The translations under genes were made by a program, and so were the position numbers. Below are positions 35,647 through 47,864 of a DNA stretch of 64,000 nucleotides, in pieces. The stretch covers positions 992,001 to 1,056,000 of the forward strand of contig BSDZ01000008.1 in the NCBI GenBank assembly GCA_030268105.1, given 5' to 3'. The DNA comes from Volvox africanus (lineage: Eukaryota; Chlorophyta; Chlorophyceae; Chlamydomonadales; Volvocaceae). Numbering within the stretch: position 1 is the first letter of the stretch; each line of letters starts with the position of its first letter. Under the pieces are notes generated by a model, which saw nothing but the letters and a program-made list of their open reading frames with translations, had not been told where the DNA came from and made no database searches.

Positions 35647-36833
35647 TGGGGAAGCCCGAAGAGGGCGATGGAACCGCTGATCTTGATCTTTGTATCAGGA
35701 AATGTATCTTCAGTGCTGTGAGGTTGGAGGGCGAAACAGCGTCGTGGGTGACATGCATATGTGTGCAAGGCTTCGTGGAAGACAATAGCGTAGAAAGAAG
35801 TTGCGTGACGTTGTGGGTGGTGTGGTGTGGTGGTGGTGCACTTAGTAGCAGATGGGCAAGATGGCCAAGATGACACCTTTCTACCTTCTTTCCGGTGCTT
35901 TTGTACAGTGCCCTGGTGCCTTGGGAGGGCCGGATCAAGTATAGCTTGGCTGAAATGTAGTGCTTTCCGGCAAGCGAGTGGGAAGGAGAGGCGAACTCGT
36001 GGCCAACATCATATGGAGCGGTCGTGGTTGGATGATCTGATAAAACGGCTGAGAAGGAAGGGCGGCGCCTTGAGCGGACCAGCATGGGGGTGGGGGCTAC
36101 CATCCATGCTATTGAGGCCAATGGAAGACGCGATGGCGGGCTTCGACAGATATGGACACATTTTGTGTCTAGTGGTTTGTGTCTGGTCTTGTGTTTTCCC
36201 GTATCGCCATGATAACCCCCATCTGCCATCAGTTCGTTGCCGTGATCTTGCCGTGGCGTCGGGATGGAGGTTCAGTGCCGGTGCGACCATAGACCTCTGT
36301 TCCGCCAACAGGCCACAACAGGCACTCAGACTCGTGCGTGTACATGGAGTTGTAAACCAGCAAGGTGATGTTTTAGGAAAGCAGCCGCCCGGAGCAGCCC
36401 GATGCAATTTCAGGAGATGGTGGCTGATGAACCCTGTCAGAACTGATCATGCACAGACTTAATAATTCTTGATAGACGGCCATCATAACGGGCGGGCGTG
36501 TAGTGATGGGATTCGTAACGCACCCGTCACGTGGATTGAAACTTACGCGGGCATAATGAGCTGCGTGGAGTCGTGGTCCATGGCTGCCAATCAGAGCAAA
36601 CATTAATACGATGGCTTCGTCTATCAAGTGGAGGACTGCAGTGAGCAATCGCCCTGCCTTATGCTCGATGCACCCAGACCACCACGTACCTGGCCGCTCT
36701 TAGTGAATGCAAGGGAAGGGAAGTAAAGGCGGAGCCCAAATGCCGAAAAACATTTCTTATGCCTCGTATGTACGCATGCCTTATCCAGACATCCGGACTA
36801 ACTTCATTCGTTGAGTTGCAAGGCATACACAAA
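35647..36833. other. Convergent 3' UTR region between SKIP and the coiled-coil gene
   Basis: The plus-strand SKIP gene stops at 35646 and the minus-strand coiled-coil gene stops at 36834, so both 3' UTRs share this 1.2 kb. A TGTAA at 36351-36355 on the plus strand is a possible SKIP poly(A) signal, about 700 bases past the stop. No further gene is supported. Confidence 0.5.
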
Positions 36834-39800
36834 TCAACCTACGCCGTACCGACGTGCGCTACTCCCTCGCCCACCACCACAATAACCCCTACCGCCACCT
36901 CTGTCGTCATCCTCCCCATCGCCAACCATGTCCAGCTCCCCGACGCTCTCCTCCTCCGCCCCCATGCCCCCTTCACACTCCGGTATGGCACCCATCCTCG
37001 GCCGCTGTTGTTGCTGCTGCCAGGTACTTGCACGGCCCTCCGCAGTGAGCCCCGTCAGTACACGCTCTCGCTGTCGCTCAAGATGGTCTTGCTCCCACCT
37101 TGGGGACTGGTCTCGGTCTTGCTCCACCAGTTGCACTTGATGCTGATGATGCAGCTGTTGCTCCTTTTCTTGCTCCTCCGACATAAAGACGTCATCGACG
37201 TATGCCATGACGCGGCTCTGCTTGAGACGAAGCATCTTAAGTCTGGCTTGAAGCGCCTCGAGCTCGGCCTGATATCGGGCCTGTGCGGCATCGAGCTTTG
37301 CAGCGCAGCGCGCCTCCAGCAACCGCATCTGCGTGTTTCCGGGAAGGACAGGCGCTCGCGTGTCAGTGCGTGGCGACATGAAAACAGCGGACCTCGTCAC
37401 AGTGCCGTCCTTCTCCCTCGTCTTCCCCCGGTCCTGCTTTGCCAGGCCGCCTTCAGCAGAAGGTAAGGGCTGAGGATTCACCGAGTCAACCATTTGGTCC
37501 ATTGATCCCCCAATATAATAGACACCATAACACCACAACCCAACCCGAAGTAGAAGCGCCCACCTCCTGCTCGTGGATCAGCTCCGCCTCCTGGAGCTGC
37601 TGTGTCAGCATCGCCACCCGCGAGACAGCTTCCTCTGCAGCCGTCGTTGCGGCGGCAGCGGCGCGGCGGGCCTCATCCGCAGCAGCCTCTGCGGAAGCGC
37701 GCGCGGCTTTGTGTGACTCCAGCGCGCTGGTGAAGCAGTAGAGAGCGCGGTGGAAACGGGTACGGAAACGGGGTGATTAAAGAAGAAGCTATAACAAGAT
37801 ATGCATTTGCATACAAACACATATATGTATACACATATAAGGTACAGTGGTCGTACGGGTGTGGGGTTCTGCTGTTACGCTTTGCCGCACTGTCACCATC
37901 TTGATGGACATGCCTCATAGATAGATATTCGGGTCGTAGACTTACATAGAGGCAAGGAAGTGTGCGCATAGGCATTTGAAGGTCTGAAAATTAATATCAG
38001 TACCATCAGTAGCAGCAACAGATGGAGATATACAGAAGGTGGGAAGGTGATGAAGCAGGCAAGAAGCAGCAAGGTGATGATGTGAAGTGGCCAACCAGTT
38101 GCCCTCCGCATGCAGAAGTTGCCGAAATAGGGAAGGGTAGCTATGCCTGGGCCATCTGACAACCTTTGCCGTGGTGAATGGGCAATAAAACATGTAAAGG
38201 TACACCACTACGACAGGAACAGGGGTACGCGACACGGAAACACTACTCCAGTGCTACGCCGACCACCTCTTTTAAATGCACCACCACTACCGCTCTTCTG
38301 CAAGGTCCTCCTCCCTGGGCTCCTCCACCGTCTCCTTCATATCCTCGCCCGGCTCCCCTCCATCTTGACTGGTGAGGGCCCTTGTTTGAGGAGGCCCCCA
38401 CTATTGCGCTTTCTTGAAGGCAATTCTCTATCATGATGGCAGCCAGACGCCATGAAATCTAATACACGCGTTTTTGTTATTATTCGATATGATACATACG
38501 TAAGTTCCGTAACCTTACTGTTTGTTTCACGTATTTTATTATTTGTTTCACTTAACACACATACAGTCAGTCCCCGCCAGTCAGTTAATCCACCTGGACA
38601 GCGCGTCCATCTCCACCTCCACACCCGCGGCAGCCCCCTGCACCGCACTGAGCTGCTGCCGCAGCGTCATGCATTCCGTATGAAGCACATCACGCTCTTC
38701 GGATACGTGCGCGAGGTGGGATCGGAGGGGCTCCAGGGAGCGAACCTTCGGGGGTGGGGGAGGGGTGTCCAAGCGGGATAAAAGGGCATGCGTATGTATG
38801 AGAAAGTAATTGTTGGAATTGCGGCATCAGGACGTCCACTGTGACACAACGTGGAGCACCACCTCCACCTCCACCTCCACCTCCACCTCCACCTCCTCCT
38901 CCACCTCCACCTCCACCTCCTCCTCCACCTCCACCTCCACCTCCACCTCCACCTCCACCTCCACCTCCACCTCCACCTCCACCTCCACCTCCACCTCCAC
39001 CTCCACCTCCACCTCCACCTCCACCTCCACCTCCACCTCCACCTCCACCTCCACCTCCACCTCCACCTCCACCTCCACCTCCACCTCCACCTCCTCCTCC
39101 GCCATCCGCCACTTCTACATCTAATGCAAAAGAGCAACAGAAGTCAACCATCTGTAAGATCTGTAACCGATCCTTCTTAGTTGTCAATATTATTAGCATT
39201 TCCATTTTCACATGAACATCATTACAACATATCTTGATTATTTTATGAAGTAATGAATGCGCATTATTTAGATATTTTTCAATTTTCAAGTATTATTGTT
39301 GTTCTTCTTACTGTAAATAATAATATTAACACGCATAAAAAGATTTCAATTCGTTACCCTTACTGTATCTCCAACCCGGATCGCCAGGGCAACCTCACCC
39401 GACACCGTGGCGGTCAAAAGGCCTTATGGAGCTACATCAAGGAGGTGTCCCCGGGGGTAACCAGATGGTGACGGACGAGGTGACCCCCACCCTCACCTGG
39501 GCGCTGTCATGCTGGTTGGCATACTCCTCCAGCTGCTCCGCCTGCGTCGCCGGCCGCTGCATGGACTCACACAGCCTGGCCTCAAGCTCCGCAATCGCGG
39601 ATTCTGCGGGGCTCGGCGAGAAAGAAGAGAATAAGAACCCGCAACGCGTTAAAATCCTACACATAACGGAGGGTGGCAGTAAGAGCGCTGCAGATGTTAT
39701 TTGTGGACAAGCTAATCGCGCAATGTGTTCCATATGTTCAGTCGAATGGTCCGGGCTCACGGACTCGCCCGGGCCCGCTAATACCGCTCATACCCTGTCT

Positions 39801-42800
39801 GTATCCCGCTCCGTCCCCTCCTGCTCCGCCCCGCCCCGCTCTAGCCTATGCGTCGCACCCTTTTCTTTGGCTGCCGCAGCGGCCGTGGCGTCCTTCTCCG
39901 CGAGCTCCTTCCGCACCTGCTCCAGCTCCTTCGTCAGGTCACACACCTGTGCATATTGATAGAGGTGGAATGCAGCACGTCTTGAAGTCGTCTCCCGGGG
40001 AAGTCCCCGATTGTATCTGGAGTCTGACCGTGTCTGTTGCGTTCTTCCCCACTGTTGTTGTTGTAGTAGTTGTAGTAGTAGTTGTTGTTGTTGGTGGTGG
40101 TGGTGGAGCTAAACGCCGGTGGATGGAGCGGCGGAGACCTACACCGGTAGTGTGGGGCCTTACCCAGCGGAAATCGCCCCTCTTGCCCAGAGCTACACCC
40201 GCTCTCAGTTTTCGCTTCTACGTCTACTCATGATTCATGTTCTCACCTGCTGCAGGTACTGCTCGCATTTGGCCAGCGCTTCGGCCGCCCGCTCCTCTGT
40301 TTGTCGCAGCTGATCCTCTAGAAAAGCCGCGTGGCTCTGAGCCTGCTCCACCATCCTCTGTACGACGCAAAATCATAGACAAATTCATTACCAAGCCATA
40401 GTCAAGCCATAATACATCAAGGTGCAACAGAAAAGTTCCAGGTTCTACCCCGACCGAGAGCGGGTCAAAGACCCTAAAGTTAAGGGCAGGGTGCCCCCAT
40501 GTCGATGGACGGTGACGACCCCAATTAAAGTGACCTGCGAGCTGACCAGTAGCGGAGTTGACGCCTTAGTTGATTCGGCAGATTCCGCTGGATGCTGGTG
40601 GTGGGTGCTGAACCTGGGAAAACCGCTGATTTAGGAGAAGTCGGCATGGGAGACTGGATGAGGGTGCCCCGAAACACCGGGGAAGGTAGGGATTGCCAGG
40701 TTAGTGGCCACGGGTGATGTACCCCCCTATCCTACACACATAAGAAAAGTAATGGCATGAGCAGCTGACTCTAGCCGTAACAATGTATGTATATGATGTG
40801 TGGTGTAGTACAATCTAGGTGCGCGGTGATGAGGGCTGGTACCCGTGCAACCGCTTCTCCTGCGGTTATACAGCTTTGCTTGGAACAAAGGCCCCTCGCG
40901 GCATGTGGAGGGAAGCGGAGCAATGGATCAGAGCCTGTCCAACCAGGACACTGACATGCAGGCAAGTGGCTTTGGGCCGAATGATGCAGTTCTCAAAGCA
41001 GCTCCAGCTCTCTCCCCTTACCTTTGGTTCTACCAAACCACCTCCTGCATTTAGGTATGTTTGGAGGTACGCAACTTCAAGGCAACCTCAGTCCAATGCC
41101 TTTTGCTGTTGTTTCATTTAATCATTTTTAAAAACGCTGCTGCATTGTCATCGTTACCAAAACGATGACACCATCACCACTATGGATCGCGACGGTATAC
41201 AAGAGACAAAAAAATACCGTACTTGCAACTCCGCCTCGCGCTCGTCCCGCGCCTCCGCAGCCTCCCGGCGCACCGCATCCTCGGCCGCAACCGCGTGCTT
41301 CCGCGCCTCCTCAATGGCCCTCTCCCATTCGCACCGCGCCTTCCGAAGCGCCGCCTCGCCCTTTAGACGCGCTTCCTCCACCGCTAACTCGCCGTCTTGC
41401 CGTGCCTGCAGGACTGCTAGCTGGCCTTCTTTCCGCGCCTGCTCCACTGCCAGCTCTCCTTCACGCCGCGCCTGTTCAACCGCAATCTCCCCCGCCCTCT
41501 TCGCCTGCTCTGTGGCAACCTCGCCGGCTCGCCGCACGTCCGCCAACAGCTCTCGTTCCCGTTGAAGCGCCTTCTCGTGCTCCTGAAGGTGCCGAGGTTG
41601 GGTCCGGGGTGGGGTGGGGTCGGGGTCGGCATGCAGGTGACTGAATGTATTGCGGAGAAAGGAAGGACGGCAACTTACCAACGTCAGCTCCGTCAGAGCA
41701 TCATCTGATGCAAACCGCACATCCGTCCGGACCCCACCTGGAGCTCTCCCCGCAGCGCCGCCACCGCCACCGCCGCCTGCCGGTCTCCCATTTGCCGGCC
41801 TCGTTCGAACGCCGCCGCTGCACTGTCCGCGTGCGCCGCCTCCGTCGCCTCCTGCGCTGCCTGTTGATGGATGCATACAGGTGGCGATAACTGAAAAAGA
41901 TAACATCCCTAGGCCACTCCGGCCCCGACATGCTCGGGTGCCAAGGTAATTTAGTATTTGAAGGGTACTAATCAGGCACAACGTTCTGGCTTGATTTCTG
42001 TCGTGAAAAAAAGCTCCGCTACCCTGGGGCCCTGGCTGTTACGCGATTCGATATCGTGTGATGCGGTGTGATCGGTGATGTGATGCGCACCTTCATTGCC
42101 TGAGCGGACTCCAGCTTCACACGGGTCAGCTCCGAAACGAGCTCCTGCACCTGCGGAATATGGCAATCTAGGACTCGAATGAGCACGCACCTGGGTTAGC
42201 AAGCTTATTGGGGCATTTTACCTGCATCGTTAGATGCGCTTCCACATTCGCCAACCGCAGTGCCTCGTTCGCGCGCCGCTCTGAAGCTGTCTTCTCCGCC
42301 GTCAGAGCCTCCCACAACTCCCTCTTGGCATCCAGGGCGGCCTGAGTCGTGTGCCGCAGCAGCAGTGGCACCAGCACCAGTAACAGGACAGTCAACAGTG
42401 GGAAGCAGACAACCTCGCCACCGACCGCGACGCAGGCAGTAACAAGGAGCAAGATTGTTCCTTGGCTATTTTGGCATCTCTGCTCTTTGGGACAAGGAAC
42501 GCCCCACTGCAGCCTACACCACCCCGCACCTGCAGCTGCTCTGTAGCGCTCCTTGCCTGCATCGCTGTTGCACGCAGCACCTGTCAGTGATGTGTGATAT
42601 AGCACCGCAGAGGGCGGCTTCATTGGTGGTGTGATGTCAATATTTGAAGGGATGCCGAGATGGTGGTGATTGGTTGAAGTGCACTCAGAAGCGGACGAGG
42701 ACAAAGCGTGCGGAAGGCATGGGCAAAGTGCCATGTTGACATGCAAGCGTGCGAAGCCCTGAAGGTAATGAGGCTGAGGGGGCGGCAGATTATTTCTCCT

Positions 42801-45800
42801 TTACGTAACTGCAAATGCCATGTAGTAACTGCAAGGCAATGGGCTACAGCCCAGAACCCGCGCACCTGGAAAGCCGCAACCGCAGGCTTGATCTGGTGCT
42901 CCAGGACGGGCTCCACATCCACGGAAATCGCACCTGTAACAGTCGGAACCTGTGCGGTGGAGCGAAAGGGGAAAGGCGCAAGCAGCATCGGTAGACGCAA
43001 GGTGCCGTTTGATGCCGTTTGCATCACTATACCAGGAAAGCCGCATTTCGGAAGTAACTGTCCATAACACCCCGCTATCCTCACGAAACTGAGAGGGATG
43101 CCATACGGGAGGAATGAGAAGGCGGTGCCCTCACATGCAAGCCAGATCTAAGCCACATATCCGTGAACACACCTTAACCAAAGCGTTTCCGCCACCCCTG
43201 CGCGCCGGTGCTCCAGACTGCATCGGTGACGACCCGTGCGCCGCACGGGCCACCCCCATGCCTGCAACCAACGCCGGAACCACCGCTGGATCCGTTTCCG
43301 CGTGCCAGGCCAACAGCGGCTGCAGCAACGCCTTGTCTAGCCACTCCAGGTGAGAGGTGCGGTGTGCCAGGGCGGCTCGGGTGGCGGCCAACTGCTGCTG
43401 CATCACTCCCAGCTCCCGAGCTTGGTCTCGGAGCTGGTCCATCTGTAATGGTTACGGAAGAAGTCCGGGGCACAGAAGCGAATGTGACATTCGTGATGTT
43501 CAAACCACTTGGCTTTCAACGGGACTATTGGGTGCCCCAGTCTTCCAAGTGCATGCATAGTTGCAAGGGCATGCGTAGGGAAGACGGCTCAAGTGAACGC
43601 GGAAACTGCTTTGTTCAATCTGTGCTTCTTTCCATCAATAAAGGTGACGGTGGGGCTGAAGCTGAAGACAACAGCGCCGGTATAAGGCTAGACAGTCGGA
43701 CAGAAGCCTATTTCCACCTCTTCCTCTTTCTCTTCTTCCTTCCCCACCACTACCACTGCCGTCGCCTCGCTATCGTTGGGGTCTCTCCTGCCCCTTCCTT
43801 GAGCCTTGCCTGCGCCTCCTGACGCTGCTCGCCTGCCGCCATCTTCTGCTGCGCTCTCTCAGCGACGCTGGCTGCCTGATTAGCCGCGAGCTGCCAGTGC
43901 CGCACCTGCAACCGGAAAAGGAGTCCAATCAGCCACACATGTGCCGATGAGTACCGTATGTACCGTATCTCCCTCTCCTGCTCGTTTGCGGCTTGCTCAG
44001 CTCGGCATACCGCACAACAGGCCTGCACGACTGCACCGCACCTCTTGTGAAAGGGCCTCCTTTTCCCGGGCCGCGTTGGCCACCACATTCTGCAGCTCGC
44101 GCCTCAGCGAGGCAGCTACCTACGGGCATCACGGCGGAATCAAACAGCGAGCAGGACGACAACAGCTCTCAAACAACAGATAAACGCAGTATGCGATGGA
44201 CCATAATACGTTGCAAAAACGTTCTGGGTCACCACTGGATTTTAATTTTGGACGTTTCGGGGGACACCCATTCATCATGTTGGGCCGGGGGGCTACACAC
44301 TACTGCCGCAGAGGTTGTGATGTACCGCACTGCAGCGAAGCATTAGCACAAACCCCCAGCAGCAGCACGCAGCTCAGCATGGTAAACGCCAGGGAGTGTT
44401 GCGCCGCATCACATCACGAACTCCCCCATGGACCAGTGGACCCCTGGACGGTCAAATCCGTTGCATGACCGGCAGGCGAGACCCCTCACCCTTCCTGAAT
44501 CCCATCACACCGCGTTCCACTGCTACCTGCCGGTGCTGCTCCAGCTCCCCCATGAGCACAGCCTCCGCACGACTGGGTCCTGCATGCGAGCGGGTGTGTG
44601 GGCAGGTACGTGGTGGGGTCCGCGGACGAGCCACCGTGGGCTGGGTCTTGAATGTCGCCGGGGCTGGGGATGGCAGACGGGTACCCTATGCGCTGTGACT
44701 CGGCAATCATTACCCGTGACCCGGCAATTATTGCTCGGAAATAGCTGCCCGCCCATTTACTGGCCTCAGGACGTCGCTTCAACATTCTATCCTCCCTCGC
44801 CTCTCGAATCCCACAGGCCAAAGTATTGGGGCTAACAACCCAGTCGCTCAGTCGCCCACTCACACGTCCCTTCGGGGCCCCACCCACGCTCCCACCTCCA
44901 GCCCTGCAGGCGACCATAGCCATCTCCGTCCGGCTGTCCGCCAGCTGCTGCTTCAGCCCCTCACTGCTCAGCCGTTGCGGTCCTAGATCCATGGGGCCGC
45001 GGTCCTGAGGCAACCAAGGCAGGTTTCAGGCCGGTTGACAAACGAAGCAGACAGCTTAGAGCAGACAGAGGCGCGTGAGGCAGAGCTCCCACTAATATGA
45101 GATTGGGTGGGCTAGGGACAGAACCAAAAGGCTAGACAAGGCGCGTGCGCTGCTGACCAGCTGACACTTCCCTACACAGGGGCCCTCGGGAGATAGGAAG
45201 GCCATGGACCCGGGGTCCAAAGGACTCACTCGACTTTCGGACGAGGGATGATGCAAAGAATACCAAAAATCAGGTAGGTCAAGCTTGCGGCAGTAACCCA
45301 CAACAGCATATAGTGGCATGCTGGCGCGCATCGCGACTAATCGCTTCCATTCCTTGCGCCGCCTTCCAGTGTTTCCTCACCTGCGAGCGTCGCGTGTCCC
45401 CCCCACCGCCATAGCTAAGCCGCAGCGGCCCCGGCGCAGCGGCTGCTGTCTCGGCAGCGACCTCGGCGCGCTCTTGCTCCTGCCGTACTGCAGCGTGCAG
45501 CTCAGCTACCTGCCGATGAAGTTGCTGGTTCCTAATGGAGAGTGCGCGCGAAGGAGAGGGGCGAGTGGTGCAGACCACACCCAGACTCTGGGGTAATCAT
45601 CACGCAATCAGGTTCGCAGCCCTAGGCATGACAGGTACTGCGAAGGCAGGTAGACTGGAGAAAAAAGGGCTCGAAAGGCAGGAAGAGAGATGGAGAGAGA
45701 GACAGAGGGAGAGGGGGGGACACAGAGGGGGAGAGAGAGAGGGAGAGAGACGGAGAGAGAGATAGAGGGAGAGAGAGAGAATGGAAACCGGGAAGCTGTT

Positions 45801-46894
45801 GGTGCAAGCCTTTCTCGACAGCTCCCAGTACCTTTATGTCGCTGTGACGACCCATACTGCAGGGTTCACTACCAACAGGCATATGGTATAGATACGGGAT
45901 CTGGGTTATAGGTAGTGCAATAGGCGCAGGCCCTTATGCGTATCAAACACCCAGATCCCGACCCAATATCCCCATTGTCGTTCAGTGAAAAGACCGTATA
46001 TATTCCTTCGATCATGTCGTCTCCTTTGACTGAGTGCCATTAATTAATATACTTTTGTGTTTCTGCTGCTGCTGCTGCTGCTCCTGTGAGCGGCAGACAC
46101 TATGACCATTATTTTCTGACATCTGCCAGACCGCCATGCACGGCTGACACATCTTGCCAGTTCTTTGGCCTCCACTCCACAGTAAGGATGCGCCGGACTG
46201 CGGGAAGCTCTTCGTTTGCAGGACAGGGGCGGGCACCCTTGTACCTGTACCTGTACTTGTAACTGGTTCCAGGTCCAATCTCCGCTCGCGGCCTAAACCG
46301 GGAAGCTGTGCGGGTAGGGTGTGAGGCGTATACTCTTTCCTGTCCCTTCTACGATTTCTAACGCCGACCTTGCCCTGGTGTTGGACGACTTACTCCTGCT
46401 TGAGCCCCATGAGCTCTGTTTCCATTTCCTGCAACCTCCCCTGCTCCATGGCACTGGAGCCAGCTGCCGTGCTGCCACCATCCTGCACTTTAGTTGAGCG
46501 TTTGGGAGGCGTCACTACGAACGTGCAAAGTAGCTCGGCCAGCATGCATGAGGCTATGATGAGGACACGAGGGCACTTACCGACTCTGGTGTATCGCCTC
46601 CAGCCAGGCCCATACCTGTTCGGCGCCAAAGCACAGGATGGTGGCCGTAATCCCAGACCACAGCACGAAAGACGCCGATAGATGGGGACATTGCAGGAGA
46701 AAGAATAGAATGGCGCAGGTAATGTGCTTACCATCTCGCGTTTCGTGCGGTTGGGGGTCATTTTCAGCAGCGACCGCCTCGAGCACCAGCTGGAGCTGTT
46801 CCAGCAATGGTGATATTAAGAGCGGATTTAGTTTGCCAGCTTCATAGCTGTCGAGAGCCCGAGATACAGCGCCAAGCAGAGCCTTTCTTGAATC
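36834..46894 (-). CDS. Large coiled-coil protein, 22 short exons, 5' end unresolved
   Basis: Exons (minus strand) are 46894-46732, 46615-46581, 46482-46394, 45531-45381, 45004-44896, 44579-44527, 44119-44042, 43905-43810, 43442-43173, 42949-42866, 42580-42530, 42341-42222, 42150-42091, 41860-41738, 41582-41223, 40357-40247, 39946-39859, 39603-39497, 38745-38594, 38368-38291, 37726-37564 and 37469-36834. Every join keeps phase, giving 1058 aa. Most exons are Ala/Glu/Gln/Arg-rich helices (ENQQLHRQVAELHAAVRQ, VSELTRVKLESAQAMK, LRQQLSAVQG). Exon 15 holds eight 11-residue repeats. The last exon ends in a helix (QARYQAELEALQARLKML) and an acidic/Gly tail. No enzymatic motif is seen; a structural role is inferred. 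Two tiny upstream candidates, 47660-47622 (starting with ATG) and about 47522-47472, would join in phase but are unproven. The exon 5 donor is ambiguous, and the 43810 donor is GC. Confidence 0.7.
38857..39100 (-). repeat. (CCACCT)n hexanucleotide array, about 240 bp
   Basis: About 40 near-perfect units on the plus strand, reading AGGTGG in the sense direction of the coiled-coil gene, inside its intron between exons 18 and 19. The hexamer opens all six frames, producing false poly-Gly, poly-Pro, Ser-Thr, His-Leu, Glu-Val and Arg-Trp ORFs. Confidence 0.95.
40061..40108. repeat. (GTTGTA/GTTGTT)n microsatellite
   Basis: Short T/G-rich triplet array in the intron between exons 16 and 17 of the coiled-coil gene. 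Confidence 0.7.
40931..40988 (+). pseudogene. Decayed fragment resembling SKIP exon 10
   Basis: About 58 bases match SKIP exon 10 (34816-34870) with a 3-base insertion and a handful of substitutions. The shared blocks include CAACCAGGAC and AGTGGCTTTGGGCCG, and the frame reads SNQDTDMQASGFGPND against FNQDAGMQSGFGPDDS. It lies on the plus strand, antisense to the coiled-coil gene, in the intron between exons 15 and 16. Similarity fades on both sides, so it is a partial copy with no coding potential. Confidence 0.65.
45681..45780. repeat. GA-rich purine tract
   Basis: About 100 bases of GAGA/GGGAGA on the plus strand, hence CT-rich in the sense direction of the coiled-coil gene, in the intron between its exons 3 and 4. 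Confidence 0.8.
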
Positions 46895-47864
46895 CTACGC
46901 AACCAACAAAACAACGATGAATTATATATCCATCCACTTGAACGACAATGAAATCGTGAGCACTGATCATACTTCGTTGGATAGGCTCATGCTTATTCGG
47001 GTTACATTTGGAAGTGACAGCTAGACCTACTGAAGTTCCAATACGGCTAAGTGGGCAACCCTGAGATTATTCTGTACAGCATGAAGAGGTAGAATCATGC
47101 TACTCGTTGCCCCCTGGAAAGGGAGTTCAGTTTACTGCCATCTGGATGGACGCTCGTTTCGTACATCTATCTCATGAGAATTGGTTCTGCTTCCTGTGTA
47201 ACTAGTAATGCCAAGGATACAGTTTAAACATACTCAAAAGTTGAATGCGTTTACTAGCTGTGCGCTGGATAGAAGCTAGAATGAAGAGTGTCGTTTCACC
47301 TACTTGCATTGGCATAGGGTTAATCCATCAACATACTGCATAGTTGACTGCAGCCATTGGGAAAAGTTTCTCGGCGACTTGTGCTTCTAGGGCCCGGCGA
47401 TGCCGCCAGACCGTCCTGTTTCATCAACCTGGTCCTTCGCGCAGCGCGCATTAGCATGTTCAAAGTACGTTTATGTAGCTTCTCGAAGATGGTAAATGAT
47501 TCTTGCAGATAGATTCTACCTGCGCCGTGACTACTTGGCATGTGCGTTCCCCTTGTCGGCTCGCAGACCGCGGTGCAGAACGGTGGACCAGATAAATGTT
47601 ATCGCGGATATGCTTACACACCTGGCGAGTTTCATGGCCTAATTCAATATCGTATGCCATTGTCTATAGCAGGTTTCAGGGTTCAAGGGAGCTTCACACC
47701 GGGTTCTGCCAATATGTTATCTTGCCGTTTTTTCAATTAAAGGTCCAATACCATTTCTTTCTAGCTCTTCGGTGCGACTGTTTCCAACGCCGTGAACCGA
47801 CTTTCTGTCCAGTATGACATACGTATGCGCTCCTACCTAAAGATGCTCGTTTCCGGCTTCGCAG
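46895..47864. other. Divergent 5' region between the coiled-coil and CNB genes
   Basis: The minus-strand coiled-coil gene and the plus-strand CNB gene point away from each other here, so this stretch holds their first exons and a probable shared promoter. A plus-strand ORF segment near 47764-47850 (SNAVNRLSVQYDIRMRSYLKM) looks protein-like but has no donor joining it in frame to the exon at 47865. A minus-strand ATG at 47541 opens a 73-codon ORF, also unproven. Confidence 0.4.

Noticed and set aside
38690..39289. Long open frames over the hexamer array (poly-Gly, poly-Pro, Ser-Thr, Arg-Trp, Glu-Val)
   Set aside because: All six frames stay open only because the six-base unit has no stop codon; the array lies inside an intron of the coiled-coil gene.
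40422..40634. 70-codon plus-strand ORF and flanking sequence, considered as a transposon fragment
   Set aside because: No terminal repeats, target duplication or recognisable transposase or reverse transcriptase motif; it lies in an intron.
41640..41720. Small exon reading SDDALTELTL in the coiled-coil gene
   Set aside because: Its acceptor and donor look fair, but inclusion breaks phase between exons 14 and 15, which join cleanly without it.
47320..47541. 73-codon minus-strand ORF with an ATG, considered as first exon of the coiled-coil gene
   Set aside because: No donor joins it in phase to the exon at 46894; two smaller phase-compatible candidates exist upstream.
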